Assembly (NCBI GenBank): GCA_018057035.1
Contig: JAGPEN010000002.1
Coordinates: 1-63,767, forward strand
Direction of reading: 5' to 3'
Length of the DNA stretch: 63,767 bases
Origin: Aminivibrio sp.
GTDB taxonomy: Bacteria; Synergistota; Synergistia; Synergistales; Aminobacteriaceae
The notes beneath the pieces were generated by a model. That model searched no databases and was not told where the DNA came from. It saw nothing but the letters and a program-made list of their open reading frames with translations. The stretch's first letter is position 1; each line of letters begins with the position of its first letter. Positions 1 through 8,913 of this stretch are shown piece after piece. The position numbers were made by a program, and so were the translations under genes.

Positions 1-57
1 ATCGTGGTATAGTAGTTTTATATGATTTCCCACCAAACTTTCGGGAGGAATTGACCA

Positions 58-1380
58 GTGGAATCCAAGATGGAAATACTCGGCGGTACAGCCCTAAAGG
101 GAGTTGTCGAAGCCCAGGGAGCGAAGAACGCATCCCTTCCGGTAATGGCCGCCGCTCTTCTTCTAAAGGACAGTACTCTCCATATTTCCCGAGTGCCTGA
201 TCTTCTCGACGTGAACACCATGGCCGACCTGCTCAGAAGTCTTGGAGCAGAAGTCATATTCAGCAACCACAAAATGAAGATCTACACCCCGGCGGAGATA
301 TCCTGGGAAACTCCCCCGGATCTCGTGAGAAAAATGAGAGCCTCTTCCCTTGTCCTCGGGCCTCTTCTCGCCCGCTGCGGCAAGGCCGTCATGCCTCTAC
401 CCGGAGGCTGCTCCATAGGGAGCAGACCGATTGACCTCCACCTGAAAGGGCTCACGAAGATGGGTGCGACCATCGAACTGGTGCATGGAGCAGTGCACGC
501 TCACACCACAGGGTTGACGGGATGCCGCATTTACCTGGATTTCCCTTCGGTTGGGGCCACGGAGAATCTCATGATGGCCGCAGTTTTTGCACGGGGGGAA
601 ACTGTCCTGGAGAATACGGCCCGGGAGCCGGAAATATATAACCTTGTGGATGCCCTGAAATCCATGGGGGCCCAGGTGGAAGCCGACGGCACGGGTGTTA
701 TTCGCATTCAGGGAGTGGACATTCTCGGGAGCGCCGAGTCGAGGATCATTCCTGACCGAATCGAGGCCTGCACCTACATACTCGCCGGGGCGGCCACCAA
801 CGGAGAGGTGACGGTGACGGGAGTCATTCCCAATCACATCGACTCTCTCCTCGCGAAGCTGGAGGAAGCGGGAGCCTCTCTCTCCGTGAACGAAAGCGAG
901 GTCACCATCTATCCCTCTTCAAGGTTGAAGGGTGTATCGCTGAAAACCCTCCCCTATCCCGGATTCCCTACTGATCTTCAGCCCCAGATCATGGCAGCCC
1001 TGTGCCTGGCCCAGGGAACCAGCGTGATCCAGGAGAGTGTTTTCCAGTCCCGTTTTCTTCATGTCAGTGAGCTGAACAAGATGGGAGCGAAAATTGACAT
1101 CCAGAGCAACTCCGCAATCGTCGCCGGTGTTGACCGCCTTACGGGAGCCGATGTGGTAGCCACCGACCTGCGGGCGGGAGCTGCCCTTGTCATTGCCGGA
1201 CTGGCTGCCGGTGATTCCACCTTTGTGTATCACCTCGGCCATATTTTCCGCGGATACGAAGAAATGGACAGAAAACTGCGGGATCTCGGCGCCGACGTCA
1301 GGGTACTGGCAGATGATTCAGGTGACTGCGACAGAGCTGAGAAAAACGCCCGGGGGAGTTCTCCGGCTCTCGGCAGCTGA
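58..1380 (+). CDS. murA: UDP-N-acetylglucosamine 1-carboxyvinyltransferase
   Basis: This enzyme transfers enolpyruvate from PEP to UDP-GlcNAc, the first committed cytoplasmic step of peptidoglycan synthesis. The N-terminus has the GAKNASLPVMAAALL segment carrying the conserved Lys-Asn pair. The loop PGGCSIGSRPIDLH contains the catalytic Cys that fosfomycin attacks. The product is 440 aa, about 20 longer than usual, because of a polar C-terminal tail ending NARGSSPALGS. A GTG start at 58 follows GGGAGGAA at 42-49; an in-frame ATG at 70 is an alternative. AT-rich -10-like hexamers lie at 8-13 and 21-26, but the -35 region is at or beyond the window edge. Confidence 0.96.
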   Translation: MESKMEILGGTALKGVVEAQGAKNASLPVMAAALLLKDSTLHISRVPDLLDVNTMADLLRSLGAEVIFSNHKMKIYTPAEISWETPPDLVRKMRASSLVLGPLLARCGKAVMPLPGGCSIGSRPIDLHLKGLTKMGATIELVHGAVHAHTTGLTGCRIYLDFPSVGATENLMMAAVFARGETVLENTAREPEIYNLVDALKSMGAQVEADGTGVIRIQGVDILGSAESRIIPDRIEACTYILAGAATNGEVTVTGVIPNHIDSLLAKLEEAGASLSVNESEVTIYPSSRLKGVSLKTLPYPGFPTDLQPQIMAALCLAQGTSVIQESVFQSRFLHVSELNKMGAKIDIQSNSAIVAGVDRLTGADVVATDLRAGAALVIAGLAAGDSTFVYHLGHIFRGYEEMDRKLRDLGADVRVLADDSGDCDRAEKNARGSSPALGS

Positions 1381-1431
1381 AACGCGGGTTTCCAGGACTC
1401 TCCCCCGAGAAATGTTTCCCTGGGGCCTGAT

Positions 1432-2268
1432 ATGATGAAGTCCGCTGCCCCGGGAGGTTTCCGCGTCATCGCCTTTGTGGGGCCTGCCGGTACGGGAAAA
1501 AGCCAGAGAGCCCAGATGGTGGCCCAGGAAAATGAAATGGATTTCCTGATCGACGACGGGCTCGTGATCTCGAAGGGCAGAATAATGGCCGGGAAGAGCG
1601 CCAAATCTGAACGGAACCTTGTCAGGGCCATACGGAGAGCGCTCTTTCAGTTCCCTGACCACAGAAAGACCGTCCGGTCTTTTCTGCAGAAGTCCGCTCC
1701 CTGCAAGATCATGATCATCGCCACCTCCATCTCCATGGCGGAAAAAATAACCAGGGCCCTGGAATTGCCGTCCCCCGAACTCATCATCGACATAACCGAA
1801 GTGGCCTCTCCAGAAGAAATCATCAACGCCAGGAGAGAGCGCCATGAAAAAGGCCAGCACGTGATTCCCGTCTCCAGGACCCAGCTGAGAAAAAATTTCG
1901 CAGGCAAGCTGGTGGGGCACCTGAGAGGCCTTTTCAAAAGCGTTGACAGGGAAGAGGGAGAACGGACCATCGTGAGGCCTCCCTTCAGTTTTTTCGGAGC
2001 GCTGACCATTGATTCGACCGCCATAGAAGACCTGGTGCGCCATGTGGTTTCGCTGAGTGCCCAGATTGATGCGGTGAAAGACATTCGTGTGCGTTCCTCG
2101 GAGGATGAAATTTCTTTGGAAATTACTGTGAACGTGACGCCGGGAAAGTTCAATTTCCGGCAGCTGGGAAAAGTGCAGCAGAAACGGGTTGCTTCCGCGG
2201 TCCGGTATTTCACGGGCATGGATATCGGAAGCGTCGATATCAGCTTTGCGGAGGTGGTGTTGCCGTGA
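1432..2268 (+). CDS. P-loop NTPase fused to an Asp23/Gls24-like domain, function unknown
   Basis: This 278-aa protein has no name I can give. A Walker A motif GPAGTGKS sits at residues 17-24 after a short beta strand, so the N-terminal half is probably a P-loop nucleotide-binding domain. The last ~90 residues (from about ALTIDSTAIEDLV) read like the Asp23/Gls24 fold: a short strand-helix start, an ITVNVTPG strand, a helix, then a strand ending SVDISFAEVV. I see no convincing Walker B. The gene is 51 bp downstream of murA. Its TGA overlaps the GTG of the glycosylase gene, so the two are probably translationally coupled. The first of two adjacent ATGs (1432, 1435) is used here. The domain reading is inference from pattern. 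Confidence 0.72.
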   Translation: MMKSAAPGGFRVIAFVGPAGTGKSQRAQMVAQENEMDFLIDDGLVISKGRIMAGKSAKSERNLVRAIRRALFQFPDHRKTVRSFLQKSAPCKIMIIATSISMAEKITRALELPSPELIIDITEVASPEEIINARRERHEKGQHVIPVSRTQLRKNFAGKLVGHLRGLFKSVDREEGERTIVRPPFSFFGALTIDSTAIEDLVRHVVSLSAQIDAVKDIRVRSSEDEISLEITVNVTPGKFNFRQLGKVQQKRVASAVRYFTGMDIGSVDISFAEVVLP

Positions 2269-2894
2269 CCCTTTTTCAGAGCAGCGCGGACAGGGAATGC
2301 GCCTGGACGGAGCTGAAGAAAAAAGTGGAAGGCTGCACCAGATGCGGCCTGTGTTCTTCAAGAAAAAACACCGTTTTCGGACAGGGACACAGGAATTCTC
2401 CCCTTGTGTTCATCGGTGAAGGCCCAGGGGCGGAAGAGGATGAACAGGGCGTCGCATTTGTAGGCAAGGCGGGACGCCTGCTCACTCAGATTCTCGCCTC
2501 GGTGGGCATACGGAGAGAGCAGGTTTTTATTTCGAACGTGGTGAAATGCAGACCGCCGGACAACCGGGTGCCTGCCCCTGATGAAATGATGGCCTGCAGT
2601 CCTTATCTGGAAGCCCAGCTGGCTCTTCTTCGTCCGCGGATCGTGGTCTGCCTCGGGAATACGCCGACGAAGTGGCTCCTGAGGACTTCTGAAGGAATCA
2701 CGGCTCTTCGGGGGAGATGGTTCCCCTGGAGAGGAGCCCTTCTGCTTCCCATGTTCCATCCGAGTTTCCTGCTGAGAAACGAATCTCGGAAGAAGGGAAG
2801 CCCGAAGGAGCTGACATGGAGGGACATCAATGCCGTCCGGGAGAAGCTCGCTGAACTCGGAGCCCTGCTGCCGGAAGAGGAGGGGAATCCATGA
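2265..2894 (+). CDS. Family 4 (thermostable-type) uracil-DNA glycosylase
   Basis: This enzyme removes uracil from DNA as the first step of base excision repair. Family 4 enzymes carry a 4Fe-4S cluster, and the four expected cysteines are visible: CTRC near the N-terminus, KCRPPDNR, and ACSPYLEAQ. The active-site motif GEGPGAEEDEQG and the HPSFLLRN motif near the C-terminus are both intact. Length is 209 aa, usual for the family. The GTG start lies in a GTGA overlap with the preceding gene, and the end overlaps uppS by ATGA. Confidence 0.94.
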   Translation: MTLFQSSADRECAWTELKKKVEGCTRCGLCSSRKNTVFGQGHRNSPLVFIGEGPGAEEDEQGVAFVGKAGRLLTQILASVGIRREQVFISNVVKCRPPDNRVPAPDEMMACSPYLEAQLALLRPRIVVCLGNTPTKWLLRTSEGITALRGRWFPWRGALLLPMFHPSFLLRNESRKKGSPKELTWRDINAVREKLAELGALLPEEEGNP

Positions 2895-3592
2895 AGGATT
2901 ACCCGGTCCCTTCCCCTTTCCATGTTGCCCTTATCATGGACGGCAACGGACGGTGGGCGAAGAAACGGTTTCTTCCCCGCCTTCTCGGCCACAGGGCAGG
3001 GGTGAAGGCCCTCGAAAGGACCGTGCGGGCCGCCTGGAACCTGGGGGTGACCCATCTTTCGGCGTACGCCTTTTCCACGGAGAACTGGAAGCGGCCCGAG
3101 ATGGAGATCAAGGGACTCATGAGTCTTTTCCGCTTTTCCCTCCGGCGGAAGGTTGACGAGATCAGGCGGGAGAATGTCCGGCTCCTGTTTGCAGGAAAGA
3201 GGGACGATCTGCCCCCCGATGTGGCGGAGCTCATGGATTGGGCCGAGAAGGAGACGGCGATGAACACGGGGCTCACTCTCGTGGCTTGCCTGAATTACGG
3301 GGGGCGGCAGGAAATCCTCGACGGAGTGAATGCGCTGATCGCGGAAGGCAGGAACCAGCCCGTTACGGAGGAGGACCTGAACGGAAAGATGTATCTTCCC
3401 GACCTTCCTCCGCCGGATCTGATCATCCGGACGAGCGGAGAGCAGCGGTTGAGCAATTTCTGGCTCTGGCAGTGCGTTTACAGCGAACTGTATTTTACCG
3501 ATGTCCTCTGGCCGGACTTCGGACCAGGCGACCTCGAGAAGGCCATAGCACAATTCACTTGCAGGGAGAGACGATATGGCGCAGTCAAATGA
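2891..3592 (+). CDS. uppS: Isoprenyl transferase (undecaprenyl diphosphate synthase)
   Basis: This cis-prenyltransferase condenses isopentenyl diphosphates onto farnesyl diphosphate to make the C55 carrier lipid for cell wall precursors. It shows MDGNGRWAKKR with the catalytic Asp, FSTENWKRP, the substrate-binding IRTSGEQRLSNFWLWQ, and ELYFTDVLWPDF near the C-terminus. Its 233 aa fit the family. The start overlaps the glycosylase stop (ATGA) and the end overlaps cdsA by 17 bp, so it lies in a tight lipid-carrier operon. Confidence 0.97.
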   Translation: MKDYPVPSPFHVALIMDGNGRWAKKRFLPRLLGHRAGVKALERTVRAAWNLGVTHLSAYAFSTENWKRPEMEIKGLMSLFRFSLRRKVDEIRRENVRLLFAGKRDDLPPDVAELMDWAEKETAMNTGLTLVACLNYGGRQEILDGVNALIAEGRNQPVTEEDLNGKMYLPDLPPPDLIIRTSGEQRLSNFWLWQCVYSELYFTDVLWPDFGPGDLEKAIAQFTCRERRYGAVK

Positions 3593-4400
3593 AGCATTGA
3601 AAGAACTGGTGGTCAGGGGAGGTGCCGGGGCAGCCGTCGTGGCTGTCGTGCTCGGTGCCCTGTATGCGGGGGGTATGACCTGGACGGTGCTGGTTTCCGT
3701 TCTCGCCCTTGTGTCCCTTGGAGAGTTCTACAGCATGCTTTCGAGAAAATTCAAGGTTTCCAGGGGGGTCGGCTTCATGGCCGGCGTGCTCATCCTCTTC
3801 ACGGCTTCCGACGGCATTCACCCCATTTCCCTGGTACTCACCCTGAGCATTACGGCCTTCGTCATCCTTTTCGTGGAGATACTGCGGAGGCAGATCAAGG
3901 GGGAGAGCTATGCCATCTGGAATATGGGGGGCACCCTGGGGGGCATCCTGTACATCGTCATTCCATGGACCTTCATGATCCTGCTCCGGAGACTTCCTTC
4001 CGGAGCCATTCTCCTTTTTACCATGTTCCTCTGCACCTGGTGCTGCGACGTGGCGGCATACCTTATCGGGTCGAGGTGGGGGAGGCTCCGTCTGTGTGAA
4101 AACGTCAGCCCGAAAAAGACCTGGGAAGGATTTCTCGGCGGACTTTCGGCCGCTCTTCTCGCGGGTGTGTCCGTGGCGTTTGTTCTGAAAATTCCTCCCC
4201 TTCCCTTCCTCTTCGTCGGCCTTATCTGCGGCGTGGCCGGACAGATCGGTGACCTTGCGGAATCAGTCATCAAGCGGGAAACCGGGGTAAAGGACAGCGG
4301 AAGCGTCATCCCCGGCCATGGGGGCGTTCTGGACCGTTTCGACAGCGTCCTTGTCAGCGGTCTTCTTGTATACGTGCTTTTCGGGGTCATTCTCCGATGA
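3576..4400 (+). CDS. cdsA: Phosphatidate cytidylyltransferase (CDP-diglyceride synthase)
   Basis: This integral membrane enzyme makes CDP-diacylglycerol from phosphatidic acid and CTP, feeding phospholipid synthesis. The 274-aa sequence is mostly hydrophobic, with several predicted membrane segments. It ends in the family signature KDSGSVIPGHGGVLDRFDS, which carries the metal-binding aspartates. WGRLRLCENVSPKKTWEGF is also typical. It sits between uppS and dxr, the usual order in Firmicutes-like operons, and overlaps dxr by ATGA. Confidence 0.96.
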   Translation: MAQSNEALKELVVRGGAGAAVVAVVLGALYAGGMTWTVLVSVLALVSLGEFYSMLSRKFKVSRGVGFMAGVLILFTASDGIHPISLVLTLSITAFVILFVEILRRQIKGESYAIWNMGGTLGGILYIVIPWTFMILLRRLPSGAILLFTMFLCTWCCDVAAYLIGSRWGRLRLCENVSPKKTWEGFLGGLSAALLAGVSVAFVLKIPPLPFLFVGLICGVAGQIGDLAESVIKRETGVKDSGSVIPGHGGVLDRFDSVLVSGLLVYVLFGVILR

Positions 4401-5581
4401 AAAGGACCCGCCTTTTTGTCATCGGCTGTACCGGGAGCGTCGGCGGCTCCGTCCTCTCCGTTTGCCGGGCTTTCCCCGATTTTTTTGAAGTTCGCGCCCT
4501 GGCGGCCCATTCTTCCGCCGCGGAAACCGAAAAACTGGCGGGGGAATTCCAGGTTGACCGGGTGGTGCTCTCCGACCCCGAAGCGGCAGCGGATCTCCGA
4601 AGGTCCTCCGCCGGCAGGCTGAAGGTCCTCGAAGGCTCCGAAGCCCTGGAGGAGACCGCTTCAGGTACCGACATCGACCATGTGGTCGTGGCATCCTCCG
4701 GAACCGGGGCTATCGGCGCCCTCATGGCAGCCCTGAGGAGCGGCAAGGATGTTTCCCTGGCCAACAAGGAGAGCATCGTGGTCGCGGGGCAGTGGGTGCT
4801 GCCGCTGATCGGCCGGGAAGGGCAGCTGAGGCCCCTTGACAGCGAGCACAATGCCGTGTGGCAATGCCTGGCGGGCAGGGACCCCGCTTCGGTTTCACGG
4901 ATCGTCCTCACTGCATCCGGGGGACCTTTCCGGACGTTTTCCCCGGAGGAACTGGAGAAGGTGACTCCCTCCATGGCTGTACGCCACCCTGTGTGGAGCA
5001 TGGGGGCCAAGATCAGCGTGGACAGCGCCTCACTGATGAACAAGGGGATCGAGATCCTCGAGGCCATGGCCCTCTTCTCCCTTCCGGCGGAGAGGGTGGA
5101 CGCCGTGATTTGTCCGGATTCCTTCGTCCACGGTATCGTGGAGTTCAGGGACGGATCGTTTCTCCTTTCGGCCTCTTCCCCTGACATGCGCCTTCCCTGC
5201 GCCTCGGCCCTGTTTTTTCCCGAAAGAAGCCCCTTCCCCCCTGTCCCGGTCCCTCTTTTGCAGGAGAGGACCATTACCTTCCTTCAGCCCGACGAACAGC
5301 GCTTTCCCTGCCTTCGCCTCGCAAAGGAAACCGCCCGGAAGGGAGGGGCTTTCCCGGCTCTCCTCGTGGGGGCGGACGAGGTGGCTGTGGACCGTTTTCT
5401 GGCAGGCGAGATCGGCTTTACCGGGATCCCGTCGGTGGTGGAATCGGTCCTTGAACAATGGAACGGACCGGCACCGGCTTCTCTCGCCGATGCCCTGCAC
5501 ATTCTGGACGAAGGAAGAAGGAGTGCCGCCGGATTCTGTCAGCGGCTGAAAATTTCCCGTCCCGCAAGGAGATCGATCTGA
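4397..5581 (+). CDS. dxr: 1-deoxy-D-xylulose 5-phosphate reductoisomerase
   Basis: This is the second enzyme of the MEP isoprenoid pathway: it isomerises and reduces DXP to MEP with NADPH, and fosmidomycin inhibits it. The NADPH motif reads GCTGSVGGSVL, where Cys replaces the usual Ser. LANKESIVVAG, DSEHNAVWQCL and SMGAKISVDSASLMNKG carry the metal- and substrate-binding residues. Length is 394 aa. The start overlaps the cdsA stop by ATGA, and rseP begins on the base after the stop. Confidence 0.96.
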   Translation: MKRTRLFVIGCTGSVGGSVLSVCRAFPDFFEVRALAAHSSAAETEKLAGEFQVDRVVLSDPEAAADLRRSSAGRLKVLEGSEALEETASGTDIDHVVVASSGTGAIGALMAALRSGKDVSLANKESIVVAGQWVLPLIGREGQLRPLDSEHNAVWQCLAGRDPASVSRIVLTASGGPFRTFSPEELEKVTPSMAVRHPVWSMGAKISVDSASLMNKGIEILEAMALFSLPAERVDAVICPDSFVHGIVEFRDGSFLLSASSPDMRLPCASALFFPERSPFPPVPVPLLQERTITFLQPDEQRFPCLRLAKETARKGGAFPALLVGADEVAVDRFLAGEIGFTGIPSVVESVLEQWNGPAPASLADALHILDEGRRSAAGFCQRLKISRPARRSI

Positions 5582-6616
5582 ATGGCGAGCCTGCTGTCTT
5601 TTCTTTTTGTCATAGGTATCTGCGTCGTTGTCCATGAATACGGACACTACATTACTGCACGGCTTTTCGATGTCCAGGTGCACGAGTTCGCCTTCGGCAT
5701 GGGGCCGGTGCTCTTCCAGCGAAAGGGGAAGCATACCCTGTGGTCGCTCAGGGCATTTCCCGTGGGCGGCTTCGTCCGGCTGGCAGGAATGGAGGAAGAG
5801 AACGAGGATGAGACCGTCGAGCCGGGCAGGGCCTTTTACGACAAGGCTGCCTGGAAGCGTTTTCTTATCCTGGTGAACGGCTCCGTCGCCAATGTCCTGC
5901 TGGCCCTTCTCCTGACGGCCGTTTTCCTTTCGGGCCATGGCGTGGCCAACCTGGAGGAAACCGTCATCGGAGAGGTCATGGAAGGGTACCCTGCCCAGGC
6001 GGCGGGCATCGTGCCGGGGGACAGGATCCTTTCCGTCAACGGTACACCTGTGCGGACCTGGCGGGCCATGTCGACGGAAATCCGGCAGGAAGCCCCCAAA
6101 GGTCCCGTACTTTTTTCCGTCCGCCGGGGCGAGGAGGTCATTTCGATATCTGCTGTGATCCTGCCGGACAGGGAGCAGGGCATTCCCCTTTTCGGAATCC
6201 GCCCCGGCATGAAACGGTTCCCCGTGAGTGAAGCCTTTTCCTCCGCCCTTTCGTACACGGTGAACATGAGCGTGGAAATGGTCAGGGGAATAGCGCGGTG
6301 GATTTCGGGTACCGAGAAGGTTGACATCACCGGGCCGGTGGGAATTGCCTCCATGGCCGGAGAAGCGGCAAGGAAGGGGCTGTGGACGTTCCTTTCCTTT
6401 CTGGCGCTCATCAACCTCAACCTCGGACTGATCAACCTTCTTCCCTTCCCTGCCCTGGACGGGGGGCGGCTCTTCTTCACCGCGGGAGAAATGGTTCTCA
6501 GGAGACGGCTTCCGCCGAAGATCGAAAACTACATCCACATGACCGGCTTTTTCCTCCTGATAACGCTCATACTCTACATTACCTGGCAGGATGTCCTGCG
6601 CCTTTTCAGGGGGTAG
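5582..6616 (+). CDS. rseP: Site-2 zinc metalloprotease of the RseP family
   Basis: This intramembrane protease cuts transmembrane regulators, classically anti-sigma factors and signal-peptide remnants. The zinc motif HEYGH (HExxH) lies in the first membrane segment, and the second metal-binding motif appears as LLPFPALDGGRLFF near the C-terminus. One PDZ domain lies between (around EVMEGYPAQAAGIVPGDRIL). Length is 344 aa. It starts directly after the dxr stop. No sigma/anti-sigma pair lies in this window, so its substrate is unknown here. Confidence 0.94.
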   Translation: MASLLSFLFVIGICVVVHEYGHYITARLFDVQVHEFAFGMGPVLFQRKGKHTLWSLRAFPVGGFVRLAGMEEENEDETVEPGRAFYDKAAWKRFLILVNGSVANVLLALLLTAVFLSGHGVANLEETVIGEVMEGYPAQAAGIVPGDRILSVNGTPVRTWRAMSTEIRQEAPKGPVLFSVRRGEEVISISAVILPDREQGIPLFGIRPGMKRFPVSEAFSSALSYTVNMSVEMVRGIARWISGTEKVDITGPVGIASMAGEAARKGLWTFLSFLALINLNLGLINLLPFPALDGGRLFFTAGEMVLRRRLPPKIENYIHMTGFFLLITLILYITWQDVLRLFRG

Positions 6617-6620
6617 AATC

Positions 6621-7688
6621 ATGGCAGGAACAGTCACCATTGCCGGGCTTGCCATCGGAAACGGTCATCCTGTGCGGGTGGAAAGCATGCTCAAGATCCC
6701 TCTTTCTTCCAGGGATGAGTGCCTCGAACAGTGCCGCTCCCTTGCCTCCTGCGGATGTGAGCTGATCCGGGCAGCCTTCCCTTCCCCTGAACTTGCGGGG
6801 GATCTTTCATGGCTGAACGAAAGATCACCGGTTCCCCTTATGGCGGACATCCATTTCGATCCTGCCCTTGCCCTTGCAGCCCTGGAGGCGGGAACGCCGT
6901 CCATCCGGATCAATCCCGGAAATATGGCCCGGGACCGTCTTCGGGATGTCGTTGCTTCAGCCCGGGAGAAACAGGCGGTCATACGGATTGGAGCCAACGG
7001 CGGCTCGCTGAATTCCGCCCAGCTGGAGAAGGCCGGCGGAGTCCGTTCCGATGCCCTGGCCGCGGCCGTGGAAGAACAGCTTCTGATTCTCCTGGACGAA
7101 GGCTTTCAGGATATAATATTGTCCGCCAAGTCCACTTCCGTACATGAAACTGTTCGGGCGAACTCTCTTCTTGCCCTGAAATATCCCGGCTATCCCTTTC
7201 ACATAGGGATCACCGAATCGGGATACGGGCGGGACGGTCTTGTGAAAAGCGCTGCGGGGCTGGCCCTGCTTCTCGGGCAGGGCATCGGGGACACGATCCG
7301 CATCAGCCTGACCGAGTCTCCCCTCGAGGAAGTCAGGGCGGGATTTTCCCTGCTCAGGGCCCTGGACCTGAGGCAGCGGGGCGGAAGCCTTATTTCCTGC
7401 CCGACCTGCGGACGGAAAAGGATCGAGGTCAGAACGATCGTCGACCTGGTGACGCCCTTCCTGGAGAGCCTGCCGGACGGGGTGACCGTGGCCGTGATGG
7501 GCTGCGAGGTGAACGGACCGCGGGAAGCCATGGACGCCGATTTCGGGATTGCCGGTTCTCCCCGGGGGGCGGTGGTCTTTTCGAAGGGGACCGTTTTAAA
7601 AGAGGTTCCCCTGGAGAGGGTGCCGGAACTGCTTGCCGGGATGGCTGAAGAAGCCTGCCGTTCAAAAGAAAAGCACAAAAACCGATAA
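6621..7688 (+). CDS. ispG: 4-hydroxy-3-methylbut-2-enyl diphosphate synthase (flavodoxin/ferredoxin)
   Basis: This is the penultimate MEP-pathway enzyme, a 4Fe-4S protein that reductively opens the cyclic diphosphate ring. Cluster ligands are seen in CPTCGRKRIEV and VMGCEVNGPREA, and an (alpha/beta)8 barrel is implied by MADIHFDPALAL and the SIRINPGN strand. I chose ATG 6621, preceded by AGGGGG, rather than an upstream in-frame ATG at 6591 inside rseP. That gives 355 aa, normal for a bacterial IspG. Confidence 0.95.
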   Translation: MAGTVTIAGLAIGNGHPVRVESMLKIPLSSRDECLEQCRSLASCGCELIRAAFPSPELAGDLSWLNERSPVPLMADIHFDPALALAALEAGTPSIRINPGNMARDRLRDVVASAREKQAVIRIGANGGSLNSAQLEKAGGVRSDALAAAVEEQLLILLDEGFQDIILSAKSTSVHETVRANSLLALKYPGYPFHIGITESGYGRDGLVKSAAGLALLLGQGIGDTIRISLTESPLEEVRAGFSLLRALDLRQRGGSLISCPTCGRKRIEVRTIVDLVTPFLESLPDGVTVAVMGCEVNGPREAMDADFGIAGSPRGAVVFSKGTVLKEVPLERVPELLAGMAEEACRSKEKHKNR

Positions 7689-7724
7689 ACACATCTGGAT
7701 AAAAGGGAAAGGGGAAAGAGCACG

Positions 7725-8675
7725 ATGCCGGTGAACCTGAAAGGAAGAAGCTTTCTTACGCTGATGGATTTTTCGAAGGATGAAATTTATTACCTGCTCG
7801 ACCTTGCGGCGGACCTGAAGGCGAAAAAAAGGGCGGGGATACGGGGCAATGCCCTTCAGGGAAAGAATATCGCGCTGCTGTTCGAAAAAGCGTCCACCCG
7901 AACCCGCTGCGCCTTCACCGTTGCCTGCATCGACGAGGGGGCGCACCCGGAATTTCTCGGCAAGAACGACATACACCTCGGAGGCAAGGAGGATGTGAAG
8001 GACACCGCCAGGGTCCTGGGAAGGATGTTTGACGGCATCGAATACCGGGGCTTCAAGCAGTCCATGGTGGAAGAGCTTGCGGAATATGCCGGGGTTCCCG
8101 TCTGGAACGGCCTGACCGATGTGGACCACCCGACCCAAATTCTCGCCGACTTCCTCACCCTCCAGGAGAATTTCGGGAGGGTTCTGAAAGGACTGCGTCT
8201 CGTGTACTGCGGCGACGGAAGGAACAACATGTCCAACGCCCTGATGATCGGATGCGCCAAGCTGGGGATGCATTACGTGATCGCCTCCCCGGCATCTCTC
8301 TTCCCGGAGGCGGGTCTCCTGGAACAGTGCAGGGCCCTGGCCGCCGGCTCCGGAGGGTCGGTCACCGTGTTCGAGAATCCCGTCGAGGCGGTGAAGGGAG
8401 CTGATGCGGTGTACACAGACGTCTGGGTTTCCATGGGCGAAGAGGAGAAGAAGAAGGAACGGGAAACCCTCCTGAGACCCTATCAGGTTTCCATGAACCT
8501 CATGAAGGCCTCGGGAAAGGACGGAACCATATTCCTTCACTGCCTTCCCGCGGTCAAGGGGCAGGAAGTCACGGAAGAGGTGTTCGAGGCTCCCTTCTCG
8601 AAGGTTTTCGATGAGGCGGAGAACAGGATGCACACCATAAAGGCGGTCATGGTCGCCACCATTGGAAACCAGTAA
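7725..8675 (+). CDS. argF: Ornithine carbamoyltransferase
   Basis: This enzyme converts ornithine and carbamoyl phosphate to citrulline, or runs in reverse in arginine degradation. The carbamoyl-phosphate motif [11 protein letters not shown], the ornithine-side motif [17 protein letters not shown] and the DHPTQILAD segment are all present over 316 aa. GGGAAAGG precedes the ATG. No other arginine biosynthesis or arginine deiminase gene is in the window, so the sequence does not show whether it is anabolic or catabolic. It is probably carried on the ispG transcript. Confidence 0.94.
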   Translation: MPVNLKGRSFLTLMDFSKDEIYYLLDLAADLKAKKRAGIRGNALQGKNIALLFEKASTRTRCAFTVACIDEGAHPEFLGKNDIHLGGKEDVKDTARVLGRMFDGIEYRGFKQSMVEELAEYAGVPVWNGLTDVDHPTQILADFLTLQENFGRVLKGLRLVYCGDGRNNMSNALMIGCAKLGMHYVIASPASLFPEAGLLEQCRALAAGSGGSVTVFENPVEAVKGADAVYTDVWVSMGEEEKKKERETLLRPYQVSMNLMKASGKDGTIFLHCLPAVKGQEVTEEVFEAPFSKVFDEAENRMHTIKAVMVATIGNQ

Positions 8676-8699
8676 TATCCCGGCAAGGGGGTGAGAGGG

Positions 8700-8876
8700 A
8701 TGGAAAACTCGCGGCTTTTCCGCTGCGCCTCCTGCGGTAAGGAGTTTCGCCTGGGAGAGGGAGAGCGTACGCTCCGCTGCCCTTCCTGCGGAAGCAAAGT
8801 GCTGATTCTTCTTGAAGGTGAAAGCCTGTCACGGAAAAAGTGCGGAGGATGCTCGGGCGGTTCCTGCTCGACCTGA
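8700..8876 (+). CDS. Small zinc-ribbon protein with a cysteine-rich tail
   Basis: This 58-aa protein has a two-knuckle zinc ribbon (CASCGKEF and CPSCGSKV), like FmdB or rubredoxin-type ribbons. Its tail CGGCSGGSCST carries three more cysteines. ATG 8700 is preceded by AAGGGGG; an in-frame GTG at 8691 is less well placed. It is the last gene before a hairpin terminator. The function is unknown; metal binding is inferred from the cysteines, and a regulatory or metal-handling role is possible. Confidence 0.75.
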   Translation: MENSRLFRCASCGKEFRLGEGERTLRCPSCGSKVLILLEGESLSRKKCGGCSGGSCST

Positions 8877-8889
8877 GGGGGATGAAGAA

Positions 8890-8913
8890 GGGCAGCCGGC
8901 GGCTGCCCTTTTC
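8890..8913 (+). terminator. Intrinsic terminator between the argF operon and nikR
   Basis: An 8-bp perfect stem (GGGCAGCC / GGCTGCCC) with a 3-base loop is followed by TTTT. It lies between convergent genes and ends the argF operon. Read on the other strand it could also stop nikR transcripts, but the U-tract there is poor. Confidence 0.85.

Noticed and set aside
7725..8675. An arginine deiminase operon around argF
   Set aside because: No arcA, arcC or arginine-ornithine antiporter gene is nearby; argF stands alone among isoprenoid genes.
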